NCBI RefSeq assembly: GCF_019583405.1
Contig: NZ_SZUU01000006.1
Coordinates: 62,001-126,000, forward strand
Length of the DNA stretch: 64,000 nucleotides
DNA from: Bacteroides fragilis
Lineage (GTDB): Bacteria; Bacteroidota; Bacteroidia; Bacteroidales; Bacteroidaceae
Direction: 5' to 3'
Shown: piece by piece, positions 37,776 to 45,510 of the stretch
Layout: every line of letters begins with the position of its first letter
Numbering within the stretch: position 1 is the first letter of the stretch
Notes under the pieces: model-generated
Seen by the model: the letters and a program-made list of their open reading frames with translations, nothing else
What the model was told of the DNA's origin: nothing
Database searches by the model: none
Program-made: the position numbers and the translations under genes

Positions 37776-38477
37776 CTATCTTTTTAGTTTATTTCTGTTT
37801 TTATAGCAATTGGCTTTGCCGCACAGTTCGCATCCATATTTCCGCTTGACCATGCGGGGACCATAAGCAAGAATACCGCTGACCGACTTAATGGGTGACA
37901 TCAGGGAAGAATCACTCAACCGAATCCCACAAGGAGATTCGGGCAGGCAACTGAAAAGTAACTGTTGCTGTGTGACATGCCACCCGCAATAACCGGGACT
38001 GTAAGGATGGCTCACCCCATAGCCTAAAGCGAACATCTGTGTTTCCACCTTCCGGCACACCTCACGGACGACAGCTTCGGCAATCGCTGAACCATAGGCA
38101 TCCAGAAGAAACTCCCGCAGAATGTCACCCCGGGCGCACGTTTCATGCTGAAAAGCCTCAAACTCACGCCCCGCAGTGGCCACAAAGAGCGCATAGCCCG
38201 CAGCATCTTTCAGATAGGGAGTAATAACGGCTCCCGTCTTCAGGCAAATCCCATTCACTCCCACTTCGCAAGTACCGGCCGGTTCGGAATCGAACAGAAT
38301 ATACAGAAACCGGGGAATACAAATGCCGGCAATCTCTTCTTCGAGTGCACGGCACATTGCCCGCATCTCTGCGTCGGGCACGTAACCGGCACCCATCGAA
38401 AGACTGATGTCCTCCGGATCGAGCCTCAACGAGGTGAAAGGCAGGCATCCTTCAACGATATGCGGATTCATAAGCAT
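37776..38477 (-). CDS. MetH activation-domain-like protein for corrinoid reactivation
   Basis: 233 residues. The segments YSPGYCGWHVTQQQLLFSCLP and MSPIKSVSGILAYGP are characteristic of the activation domain of B12-dependent methionine synthase, which binds S-adenosylmethionine and re-methylates oxidised cobalamin. Here it stands alone, without the catalytic domains of MetH. The C-terminus adds a Cys-rich tail (CELCGKANCYKN), possibly a metal site, unlike MetH. It starts 2 bp after the corrinoid-protein gene and ends 6 bp before the UroD-type gene, so it probably restores the corrinoid of that protein. ATGs at 38477 and 38471 are both possible. Confidence 0.78.
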   Translation of the reverse strand: MLMNPHIVEGCLPFTSLRLDPEDISLSMGAGYVPDAEMRAMCRALEEEIAGICIPRFLYILFDSEPAGTCEVGVNGICLKTGAVITPYLKDAAGYALFVATAGREFEAFQHETCARGDILREFLLDAYGSAIAEAVVREVCRKVETQMFALGYGVSHPYSPGYCGWHVTQQQLLFSCLPESPCGIRLSDSSLMSPIKSVSGILAYGPRMVKRKYGCELCGKANCYKNRNKLKR

Positions 38478-38479
38478 GT

Positions 38480-39130
38480 TCAGCAGGCGTTTATCAACTT
38501 TTTAGCCATGATTACGGCTGCATTGGCATTACTGGTATAGGCATCGGCACCGATAGACCTGGCAAAAGCATCGCTGACAGGCGCACCTCCCACCATCACC
38601 TTCACTTTTCCCCTCAATCCGGAGGTTTCAAGGGCATCGATTACCTCCTTCATATAGTTCATGGTAGTGGTGAGCAACGCGGACATACAAATGATGTCTG
38701 CCTTGTTCTCCAGTGCCGCAGAGATGAATTTGTCACTCGATACGTCTACTCCCAGGTTGATGACTTCAAATCCACAGCCTTCAAACATGGAGGCGACCAA
38801 GTTCTTACCGATATCATGCAGATCTCCCTTGACCGTACCAATCACAATCCTGCCGATGTACGAATCGGCCTTTCCCTGCATCAGTGGTTTGAGTATATCG
38901 AGCGCACCACGCATGGCACGTGCGCTCATCAGGAGATTCGGCACAAACACCTGTCCCGATTCAAAACGTGCACCGATGGCTTCCATGCCCTTGATCATAT
39001 ATTCATTGATGATCTCCTGAGGTGCGACTCCTTCGGCAACCGCTTCTCTGGTAACGCTGACTGCCTGTTCCAATTTACCCGCCAAGATGGCTTCATATAA
39101 TTCATTGAGGTTATTCATGGCATTTATCAT
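38480..39130 (-). CDS. Corrinoid (cobalamin-binding) methyl-carrier protein
   Basis: 216 residues, cytoplasmic. Residues 1-85 are the helical B12-binding cap (MIKGMEAIGARFESGQVFVPN, with LLMSARAM following). Residues ~90-216 are the cobalamin-binding Rossmann-like domain with DLHDIGKN (lower ligand His in D-x-H-x-x-G), SALLTTTM and GGAPVSDAF. This is the methyl carrier found in methanol/methylamine/O-demethylase systems (MtaC/MtvC type). It forms one unit with the reactivation protein (2 bp gap). Upstream lie 141 bp without a gene, then the other methyltransferase. Confidence 0.9.
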   Translation of the reverse strand: MINAMNNLNELYEAILAGKLEQAVSVTREAVAEGVAPQEIINEYMIKGMEAIGARFESGQVFVPNLLMSARAMRGALDILKPLMQGKADSYIGRIVIGTVKGDLHDIGKNLVASMFEGCGFEVINLGVDVSSDKFISAALENKADIICMSALLTTTMNYMKEVIDALETSGLRGKVKVMVGGAPVSDAFARSIGADAYTSNANAAVIMAKKLINAC

Positions 39131-39211
39131 TTATAAGATTAATAATGTATATATACGTACTCTTTCCCAACGAACCTCTGACATAGATTCATTGCATTGA
39201 TGTATCCTCAT

Positions 39212-39228
39212 CCGGCAACAGTTGCCGG
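39212..39228. other. Perfect short hairpin in the leader of the corrinoid-protein gene
   Basis: CCGGCA ACAGT TGCCGG, 6-bp GC stem and 5-base loop, in the 141 bp between the two methyltransferase-related genes. No run of T follows on the minus strand, so it is not a classical terminator; an RNA-processing or stability element is possible. A B12 riboswitch box was looked for in the 141 bp and not found. Confidence 0.4.
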
Positions 39229-39271
39229 CCGATTTTCATATTGTCAATAATTATAGCCCCGCAAACGGTCC

Positions 39272-40525
39272 TCAGCGGAAATCCTTTAAAGCATCGAACA
39301 TCGCAACTACATTCTCGACGGGAACATTGGCCTGAATGTTATGGACGGCATTAAAAACAAACCCTCCGTCACGTCCCAATATCTCACACTGCTCCTTTAC
39401 ATGGCGACGTATCTCGTCCGGAGTGCCGAAAGGCAGTATCTTCTGCGTGTCGACCCCTCCTCCCCAGAAAGTCAGCCGGCTGCCGAACTCCTCTTTCAAC
39501 CTCCGGGAATCCATGTCTTTGGCATTAATCTGGACCGGATTGATAATGTCGAATCCGGCTTCGATCAGCCCGGGCAAAATGGGAATGATAGCTCCGCAAG
39601 AGTGCTTGAATATTTTCCAGGTGGTATGCTGATGTATCCAGTCGTTCATCCGCCGATAGTGCGGCAACCAAAGTTCGCGGAAGGTATCTATGGAACAAAA
39701 CTGCGACTCTTGTGAACCGAAATCTGTACCACATGTCAGCACCACCTCTATTTTATCTCCGAGTGCAGCCCAAAGTTTCTCATAATTAGCAATGGCAATA
39801 TCAATCTCTTTCTCAAATACCTGATGCAGATAATCCTGCCGCATGGCTGTAGACATATACCACTCCACCACACTCCGGATCCCCTTCGGCTGCTTCAGCC
39901 CCATACCGGGAACAAAAGCAACGTCTCCCAAGGCTGTGCCTCCGAAACTGGCCACGACGGCCCGGCCGGTCTGATATGCTTTATCTGTCTCCGAACGGTA
40001 ATAAGCCAGATCTCCCTCCGTCAGCAATCCGAACTCTTCCACATTGTCTTCCGGATTCAGTTGTTCTTCGTCAATGGGGTGCTGACGCTCGATGGCATTA
40101 ATAAAATAGCATCCTTTGGGCATCACGGCACTGGGGGGATAGCTTTTATCTCCTCCGGCATACACATAAACATCTCCTTGAGCATCGGGAGTAAGATCCA
40201 TCGCTTCAGGCACCAGCACCAGTTGTCTCCAAGGTGTTGTCTGTTCACGCATACGGGTTACATCCAGATCGAAAATATCTTTAGGACCTCCTATACCGAT
40301 ACAGTCCACCCCGATCTTTTCAGCCAGTTCCGCATCTACTTCCCCTAACATTTGAAAGGCATCCACAATCTTTACCGGCCGGGGTTCCAGCCCATAATAA
40401 TTCCTCAATGCTTCTACAATGCGGCAATGAATGCCTGTAACCGCTGTTGCACCGAAATCGACCGGTACACTACCTGTATTCCGGTGATTGAGTGCACTGC
40501 GCACTTTATCTCTTGATCCGTTCAT
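39272..40525 (-). CDS. UroD-family methyltransferase, probable substrate-side corrinoid methyltransferase
   Basis: 417 residues, cytoplasmic, longer than the second UroD-type gene. It shares the UroD fold but with different metal ligands: KHSCGAI gives H-x-C as in MtaA-type enzymes, and at the position where MtaA has its third Cys (STGCDTPPEVP in the 36765 product) there is His in NAVHNIQANVP. This His instead of Cys suggests the protein is not the thiol-methylating MT2 but rather the MT1 that takes methyl from a substrate such as a methyl ether; this is inference. The start is 5 bp after the GH3 stop, so it is part of the glycan operon. Confidence 0.75.
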   Translation of the reverse strand: MNGSRDKVRSALNHRNTGSVPVDFGATAVTGIHCRIVEALRNYYGLEPRPVKIVDAFQMLGEVDAELAEKIGVDCIGIGGPKDIFDLDVTRMREQTTPWRQLVLVPEAMDLTPDAQGDVYVYAGGDKSYPPSAVMPKGCYFINAIERQHPIDEEQLNPEDNVEEFGLLTEGDLAYYRSETDKAYQTGRAVVASFGGTALGDVAFVPGMGLKQPKGIRSVVEWYMSTAMRQDYLHQVFEKEIDIAIANYEKLWAALGDKIEVVLTCGTDFGSQESQFCSIDTFRELWLPHYRRMNDWIHQHTTWKIFKHSCGAIIPILPGLIEAGFDIINPVQINAKDMDSRRLKEEFGSRLTFWGGGVDTQKILPFGTPDEIRRHVKEQCEILGRDGGFVFNAVHNIQANVPVENVVAMFDALKDFR

Positions 40526-40530
40526 AGCAT

Positions 40531-42975
40531 TTACATTTTAAAAGTATATTTTCGGTTTATCTCAAATTCCTGCTGACAGGCAATGTCTTCGGAAGAGCCT
40601 CCTGCCATGACTGTAAAACGTCCCGGTTCCACGGCCCATTCACCGTCCCGCATATACAGGGCCAACGACTTCTTGTCGAGAGTAAAAGTTATTTCCCGGG
40701 CCTCACCTGCTTTCAGGCGTACACGGCTGAAAGCACGCAGCTGTCTGTCAGGGGTTGTAAAGCTGCCGACTTCATCCCGCAGATAAAGCTGCACCACTTC
40801 GTCACCATCCACTGTACCCTGGTTGCGTACAGTTACCGATACATCTACCCGGCAGTGATTGCTTTCTTCACTCACCCGAACCTTCATGCCGGTATAGGAG
40901 AACGTCGTATAGCTAAGGCCATAGCCAAAAGGATAACGGGGAGTACCCGCCTCTTCTATATAGCGACTGCGATTTCCCTTACGTTTCGTATTATAGTACA
41001 CCGGAAGCTGTCCAACCGAACGCGGAACGGAAAGTGTGAGACGACCTGCCGGATTGTAATCGCCAAATAGCACATCTGCCACAGCATTTCCTCCCTGCAT
41101 ACCCGGATACCAGGCATCAAGAATTGCATCTGCTTCCTGAATGACTCCCTCCATCAATAACGGGCGCCCTTTGATCAGGACCAATACCATCGGCTTGCCC
41201 AATTTGCGAACCTCTTCCAGCAATTCCAATTGTCTGCCCATAAGATGAAGTGTGGCACGGTCATATCCCTCTCCACTTTCCATATCACTGACCCGGTTTG
41301 CAGAGACCTTGGCGGCTCCTGTCTCTTCATATTCCGAAGAAAAATCCCGGGCACTCGATCCTCCTACTACCATCACCACGACATCGGCACTACGGGCAGC
41401 CTCTATGGCATCGGCAAATCCGGTACGGGAAGAATCCCGCACGGCACAACCTTTGGCATAAAGCACACGGGTGTCTTTAGAAACTTTTTGCCGGATGCCC
41501 CCCAGAACAGTCACCACAGAACCGTCTGCCTGAGGGGCTGTATAGTCACCAAGCATATTATAACCATTATCGGCATTGGGACCTATGACGGCAAGGGTAC
41601 GAATATCCTTCTTCAACGGTAACAGCTTGTCTTCATTCTTAAGCAGAACGATCGACTGACGGGCAACTTCACGAGCCAGTCCGATATGCTCGGGAGAGGC
41701 AACCAGTTGTGCCGGACGCTTATCATCAACAAACGGAGCATCAAACAATCCCATGTGGAATTTGAGAGATAATATGCGGCGTACCGACTTATCTACTGTC
41801 TCCATAGCGACATCTCCTTTTCGAACTGCGGCAACCAGTTGTTCCGCATATACATTCGTCCCCAGGTCACTATCCACCCCGGCATTCACAGCTTTCACGG
41901 CTGCTTCATAGTCACTGCCTGCAACTCCGTGTTCCCGTAATCCGCCAATAGCATACAAATCGGACACGACGAAACCTTTGAATTGCCAACGGTCTTTCAA
42001 AATATCTGTCAGCAAATAGCGGCTTCCGGTACACGGATTACCGTCTATTTCATTATACGAACTCATCACCGACAATGCTCCTGCCCCTACAGCTTCACGA
42101 AAAGGAGGGAAAATAGCTTCTTCCAGTTCACGTTCGCCCAGATGGGCAGTACCTCCGTTATGTCCCCCTTCGGTCCAGCCATACGAGGCAAAATGCTTGA
42201 GAGTGGCAATTACGCTTTTACGCCCCCTTAGTGTGTCCCCTTGAAAACCGCGTACCAAAGCAGCTCCCATCACTCCATTCAGATAAGGGTCTTCTCCGTA
42301 AGTCTCTTCCACACGTGACCAACGCGGATCGCGGGCTAAATCAAGTACCGGTCCATAACCGATATGCGCTCCCTGAGCACTTGCTTCGGTTGCAATAACA
42401 CGCCCCATCTGCCGGATCAGCTCCGGATTCCAGGTACTGGCCTGACCAATGGAAGTGGGAAAAACGGTTGTACCAATCGCCATATGTCCATGAGGGCATT
42501 CTTCTGCCAGGAACAACGGAATGCCCAAACGGCTATGCTCCATGACAAAAGCCTGAAGACGGTTGGAGGCGCGGGCAGCCAATGAAGGATTGAGGCCGGT
42601 ATGCAGCGTGCGCTGTGTCCATGGATCGGCCCGCATAAAGCCCCAGAGTGCCCCGATATGATATTCGCTGATTTCCTTTTCCAACCGTGCAGTCAGGCGA
42701 ATTTCCTCTCCCACCCGTTCGTACATCGGCCATCCCAATGAAGTAAGCATCTGGCCTACCTTTTCTTCCAGCGTCATCTGTGACAGAAGGTGCTCCACAC
42801 GCTCTTCTACCGGAGCAGAGGGGTTTTCATAGGTATCCATCTGCCCGTTCTTATTCAGATCATAAAAAAGGAGCCGCGTTGCTTTATCTTTTTTCTTCCC
42901 GAACGTATCCTTGCCATGGATCGGGCATATGGGAATCACTCCCAGTAACAGAATACACAGTAATTTCATTTTCAT
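40531..42975 (-). CDS. GH3 beta-glycosidase, secreted
   Basis: 814 residues. Signal peptide to about residue 22 (HGKD follows). Order: a short N-terminal segment, GH3 catalytic barrel (~55-400), GH3 C-terminal alpha/beta sandwich (~430-660) and fibronectin-III-like C-terminal domain (~700-800). The nucleophile Asp339 lies in GFVVSDLYAIG; the KHFASYGWTEGG motif marks the substrate site. It removes non-reducing beta-linked sugars (glucose, xylose or mannose) from oligosaccharides in the periplasm. The start overlaps the GH5 stop by 4 bp, and the methyltransferase gene follows 5 bp after its stop. Specificity is not readable. Confidence 0.9.
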   Translation of the reverse strand: MKMKLLCILLLGVIPICPIHGKDTFGKKKDKATRLLFYDLNKNGQMDTYENPSAPVEERVEHLLSQMTLEEKVGQMLTSLGWPMYERVGEEIRLTARLEKEISEYHIGALWGFMRADPWTQRTLHTGLNPSLAARASNRLQAFVMEHSRLGIPLFLAEECPHGHMAIGTTVFPTSIGQASTWNPELIRQMGRVIATEASAQGAHIGYGPVLDLARDPRWSRVEETYGEDPYLNGVMGAALVRGFQGDTLRGRKSVIATLKHFASYGWTEGGHNGGTAHLGERELEEAIFPPFREAVGAGALSVMSSYNEIDGNPCTGSRYLLTDILKDRWQFKGFVVSDLYAIGGLREHGVAGSDYEAAVKAVNAGVDSDLGTNVYAEQLVAAVRKGDVAMETVDKSVRRILSLKFHMGLFDAPFVDDKRPAQLVASPEHIGLAREVARQSIVLLKNEDKLLPLKKDIRTLAVIGPNADNGYNMLGDYTAPQADGSVVTVLGGIRQKVSKDTRVLYAKGCAVRDSSRTGFADAIEAARSADVVVMVVGGSSARDFSSEYEETGAAKVSANRVSDMESGEGYDRATLHLMGRQLELLEEVRKLGKPMVLVLIKGRPLLMEGVIQEADAILDAWYPGMQGGNAVADVLFGDYNPAGRLTLSVPRSVGQLPVYYNTKRKGNRSRYIEEAGTPRYPFGYGLSYTTFSYTGMKVRVSEESNHCRVDVSVTVRNQGTVDGDEVVQLYLRDEVGSFTTPDRQLRAFSRVRLKAGEAREITFTLDKKSLALYMRDGEWAVEPGRFTVMAGGSSEDIACQQEFEINRKYTFKM

Positions 42976-44273
42976 TGTTTCTGAATTATCTGGTTAATAT
43001 CATTTACCGTCTCTCTAATCATATCCACTGTCGAATCCGTTGCATAAACCGAATTCAACCCTTGTTCTTCCTGCCCGGGATCTCCCATGTAGTCATCTCC
43101 TTTTTGCCAGAAGAGGTGGCGGGGTTGTGCAAATCCACCCCATGCCCAGAAATTACATCCTTGAAAAACGCCTTTCCCGGCAGCATGCTTTTTGACGATA
43201 TCAAACACTTTCCTATAATAAAGGTCTCGTTGGACAGTCGGACTGTCCGAGGCAAACTTTACGCTGTCTCTCGGCAAACCGAACTCTTCAAGCACCAACG
43301 GCTTGTTTATCTTATGGGCCTCTTGGGCATGTATGTCAATATAAGAGCAAGTATTCTTTATGGCCTGTCCGAGAGTTCCCGGAATATCTTTCTTATCGAT
43401 CCATCCCCAATTGTTCGGCCAGATATGAATCGTGGCATAATCGATATTGGCATCGGCATGAATGGAAGTCCAAAGTGAAAGATCTCCTTCACAACCGGCC
43501 ATTCCCTCCGATCCGACCGAGACCAGATGATTAGGGTCCAATGATTTAATAAGTGCCGCACAATCCGCAATCCACGCCGCAAAGCTTTCCTTATTCTCCT
43601 CACCGAACGGACGGGGCTCATTTCCTATCTGCCAGGACATGATCGCAGGATCTTCACTGTATTTCTTTCCCGTGTACCGGTTGACACGATTCACGACGTG
43701 GGTAACATGATTCCGGAACAGACGGTGTGCTTTTTCAGACTTAGCGTATTGTGCCACATAACCGGAGAAAGCATCCCATCCGGCTATATTCGGCATCGGT
43801 ACCTCACCGTGTCCCGCCCAATAAAGGTATTGGGAATATCCGCCCGACCACTCCCAACTATTGTTCAGGAAAAGCACGGCATACATATCCCGTTTGCCCA
43901 ACTCCGATAAGAAATAATCGAGTCCGTCGAAAATAGTATCGTTATATACGCCCGCTTCTATCTGAAGCGCAGGTTCAGCTTTGGTCGGGATACCATCTTT
44001 TCCGTCGGCCCCGACAAGAACACGCAGGTTATTGATTCCATGGGCTTTCAGGTGATCGAGTTCACGAAGCAGCCTTTCACGATTACCCCCCTGCCCCTGT
44101 GACCCCAATATGGCTCCATACCAGAAATTGGTCCCAATATAATAGTAAGGTTTTCCATTCACCGTCAGACGCCCGTCTGACACACGGACAAAAGGATCGG
44201 AAGAAATCCGGGGAGAAGTACATGCCCCGAACACGACCAGCAAGGTCAGTAGTATACTCGATAGGGTTTTCAT
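42972..44273 (-). CDS. GH5 endo-beta-mannanase (subfamily 7-like)
   Basis: 433 residues. Lipobox LLVVFGAC. The GH5 barrel has acid/base Glu219 in WQIGNEPRP and nucleophile Glu330 in LVLEEFGLP, with FWYGAILGSQGQGG and FLNNSWEWSGGY as in bacterial and fungal GH5_7 mannanases. It cuts the beta-1,4-mannan backbone, probably at the outer membrane or in the periplasm. It has its own promoter in the gap to the upstream GH26 gene, and its stop overlaps the GH3 start (4 bp). Confidence 0.9.
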   Translation of the reverse strand: MKTLSSILLTLLVVFGACTSPRISSDPFVRVSDGRLTVNGKPYYYIGTNFWYGAILGSQGQGGNRERLLRELDHLKAHGINNLRVLVGADGKDGIPTKAEPALQIEAGVYNDTIFDGLDYFLSELGKRDMYAVLFLNNSWEWSGGYSQYLYWAGHGEVPMPNIAGWDAFSGYVAQYAKSEKAHRLFRNHVTHVVNRVNRYTGKKYSEDPAIMSWQIGNEPRPFGEENKESFAAWIADCAALIKSLDPNHLVSVGSEGMAGCEGDLSLWTSIHADANIDYATIHIWPNNWGWIDKKDIPGTLGQAIKNTCSYIDIHAQEAHKINKPLVLEEFGLPRDSVKFASDSPTVQRDLYYRKVFDIVKKHAAGKGVFQGCNFWAWGGFAQPRHLFWQKGDDYMGDPGQEEQGLNSVYATDSTVDMIRETVNDINQIIQKQ

Positions 44274-44325
44274 AATTATCAGATGTTTTATTTATAAGAT
44301 TCTTTTCACTCTGTAACTGATATTG

Positions 44326-44370
44326 CAAAGATAAGCGTCGTCCGCATATATACCTAATACTATCTTAGCA
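44326..44370 (-). promoter_or_regulatory. Promoter of the GH5-GH3-methyltransferase unit with the shared motif (site 4)
   Basis: The minus-strand -7 box TATCTTTG is at 44333-44326, 53 bp before the GH5 ATG. The shared motif, read on the plus strand, is CTAATACTATCTTAGCA at 44354-44370, 28 bp from the -7 box. It is the most diverged of the five sites. It lies between the GH26 stop (44395) and the GH5 start, so the downstream block can be started independently. Confidence 0.75.
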
Positions 44371-44394
44371 TTCCATGATATTATTATAAGCAGG

Positions 44395-45510
44395 TTAAGG
44401 CCAAGTATAGAAATCGGGAATCTCATCTGCAAAAAGTACCAGGGAATCTTCCTTAAACCGGCAAAAATCGGTTGCAGCCGGATGTCCTTTATAAGGAGCA
44501 AACCCGGACCAGCTACACACATAGTTCAAAGCTACTCCTTCCGAACGCAGGATGGACAACAATTGCGTATACCACAACGAGTCACGGGTCTGTGTACCGG
44601 TCTCGGTAATGGCCGAAAGTTTTGCATGCTGCCGGGCATACTGAGTCAGTATACGTGCTTTCAAAACAACCAGAGAAGTGTCTCCTCCATCCGGACGAAA
44701 ATCCCAGTAATTATCCATTCCTACCACATCTACATATTCATCTCCCGGATAGCGTTCCAGGTATTCGGCTTCGGTAGTAAAGCCACAATCAGGAGAGAAA
44801 GCATACAGAAAGTTATGTACCTGCAGAGAGTCCCTGAGGTAAGTGACCGTAAACCGATATAATTCTTTAAACTCCTCAACCCGGCAATGATTTCTGCCCC
44901 ACCAGAACCAGTTGCCATCAAACTCATGCCAGGGACGGAATATAATGGGAATCAATTCTCCGTTGTCGGCTTTTGCATTGTGGGCAAAGTCGGCAATGAT
45001 TTTCAGGTCAGCCTTAAATATAGCATGATGGGAACCTCCCGGTAAGATATGGCGGACCACCCGGGTGGTATCATAAAAGTTTCCACCGGTCACCGGATTG
45101 TAATAATGCCAGCAGAATGTAATCACGTTACCTCGGTTATATGCAGCATGAAACTTCTGCCGGATGTAATCCGGGTCTTTTGTTTCCCAACTACGGGGAT
45201 TTGTAAAATGAAGAAAATCAAAGCTGGCCAAAGCAGGATAAGTTCCCGTTACATCGTATGCGTCACATCGGTTCGCTTCATCCCGCCAGCGTGTGGTATC
45301 CGAGTCAAACCCATCCATTTCATAATTATGTTGTCCGTAAACAACCTGTTTCCCGGTCAGTTGGCGCAAGTTATAAAACAAAGCTGCCGTCCGTTCAGTC
45401 GCGCCTGAATCAACCAGCATCTGTCTGGTTTCTGTCAGCAAATTCCTTTGCGGGGGAACACAGGACAGGATGCAGACCACAGTAGCAATGTATATTCCAA
45501 TTCTTTTCAT
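44395..45510 (-). CDS. GH26 beta-mannanase or related, lipoprotein
   Basis: 371 residues. Lipobox VCILSC near residue 17. The GH26 barrel carries acid/base Glu196 in WHEFDGNWFWWG and nucleophile Glu303 in ITETGTQ, with the DVVGMDNYWDF segment between. It is a paralogue of the GH26 at 35549 but with different inner loops, so it may cut a different part of the mannan or act at another place. Its start overlaps the stop of the large upstream gene by 4 bp (ATGA). It ends the first part of the operon before the internal promoter at 44326. Confidence 0.92.
   Translation of the reverse strand: MKRIGIYIATVVCILSCVPPQRNLLTETRQMLVDSGATERTAALFYNLRQLTGKQVVYGQHNYEMDGFDSDTTRWRDEANRCDAYDVTGTYPALASFDFLHFTNPRSWETKDPDYIRQKFHAAYNRGNVITFCWHYYNPVTGGNFYDTTRVVRHILPGGSHHAIFKADLKIIADFAHNAKADNGELIPIIFRPWHEFDGNWFWWGRNHCRVEEFKELYRFTVTYLRDSLQVHNFLYAFSPDCGFTTEAEYLERYPGDEYVDVVGMDNYWDFRPDGGDTSLVVLKARILTQYARQHAKLSAITETGTQTRDSLWYTQLLSILRSEGVALNYVCSWSGFAPYKGHPAATDFCRFKEDSLVLFADEIPDFYTWP

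Noticed and set aside
39131..39271. Possible cobalamin riboswitch before the corrinoid-protein gene
   Set aside because: The 141 bp contain one small hairpin but no B12-box-like sequence (GCCACTG) and are too short for the known class.
36765..40525. Uroporphyrinogen decarboxylases of heme synthesis
   Set aside because: The H-x-C zinc motifs, the neighbouring corrinoid protein and the MetH-activation-like protein point to methyl transfer, not heme synthesis.
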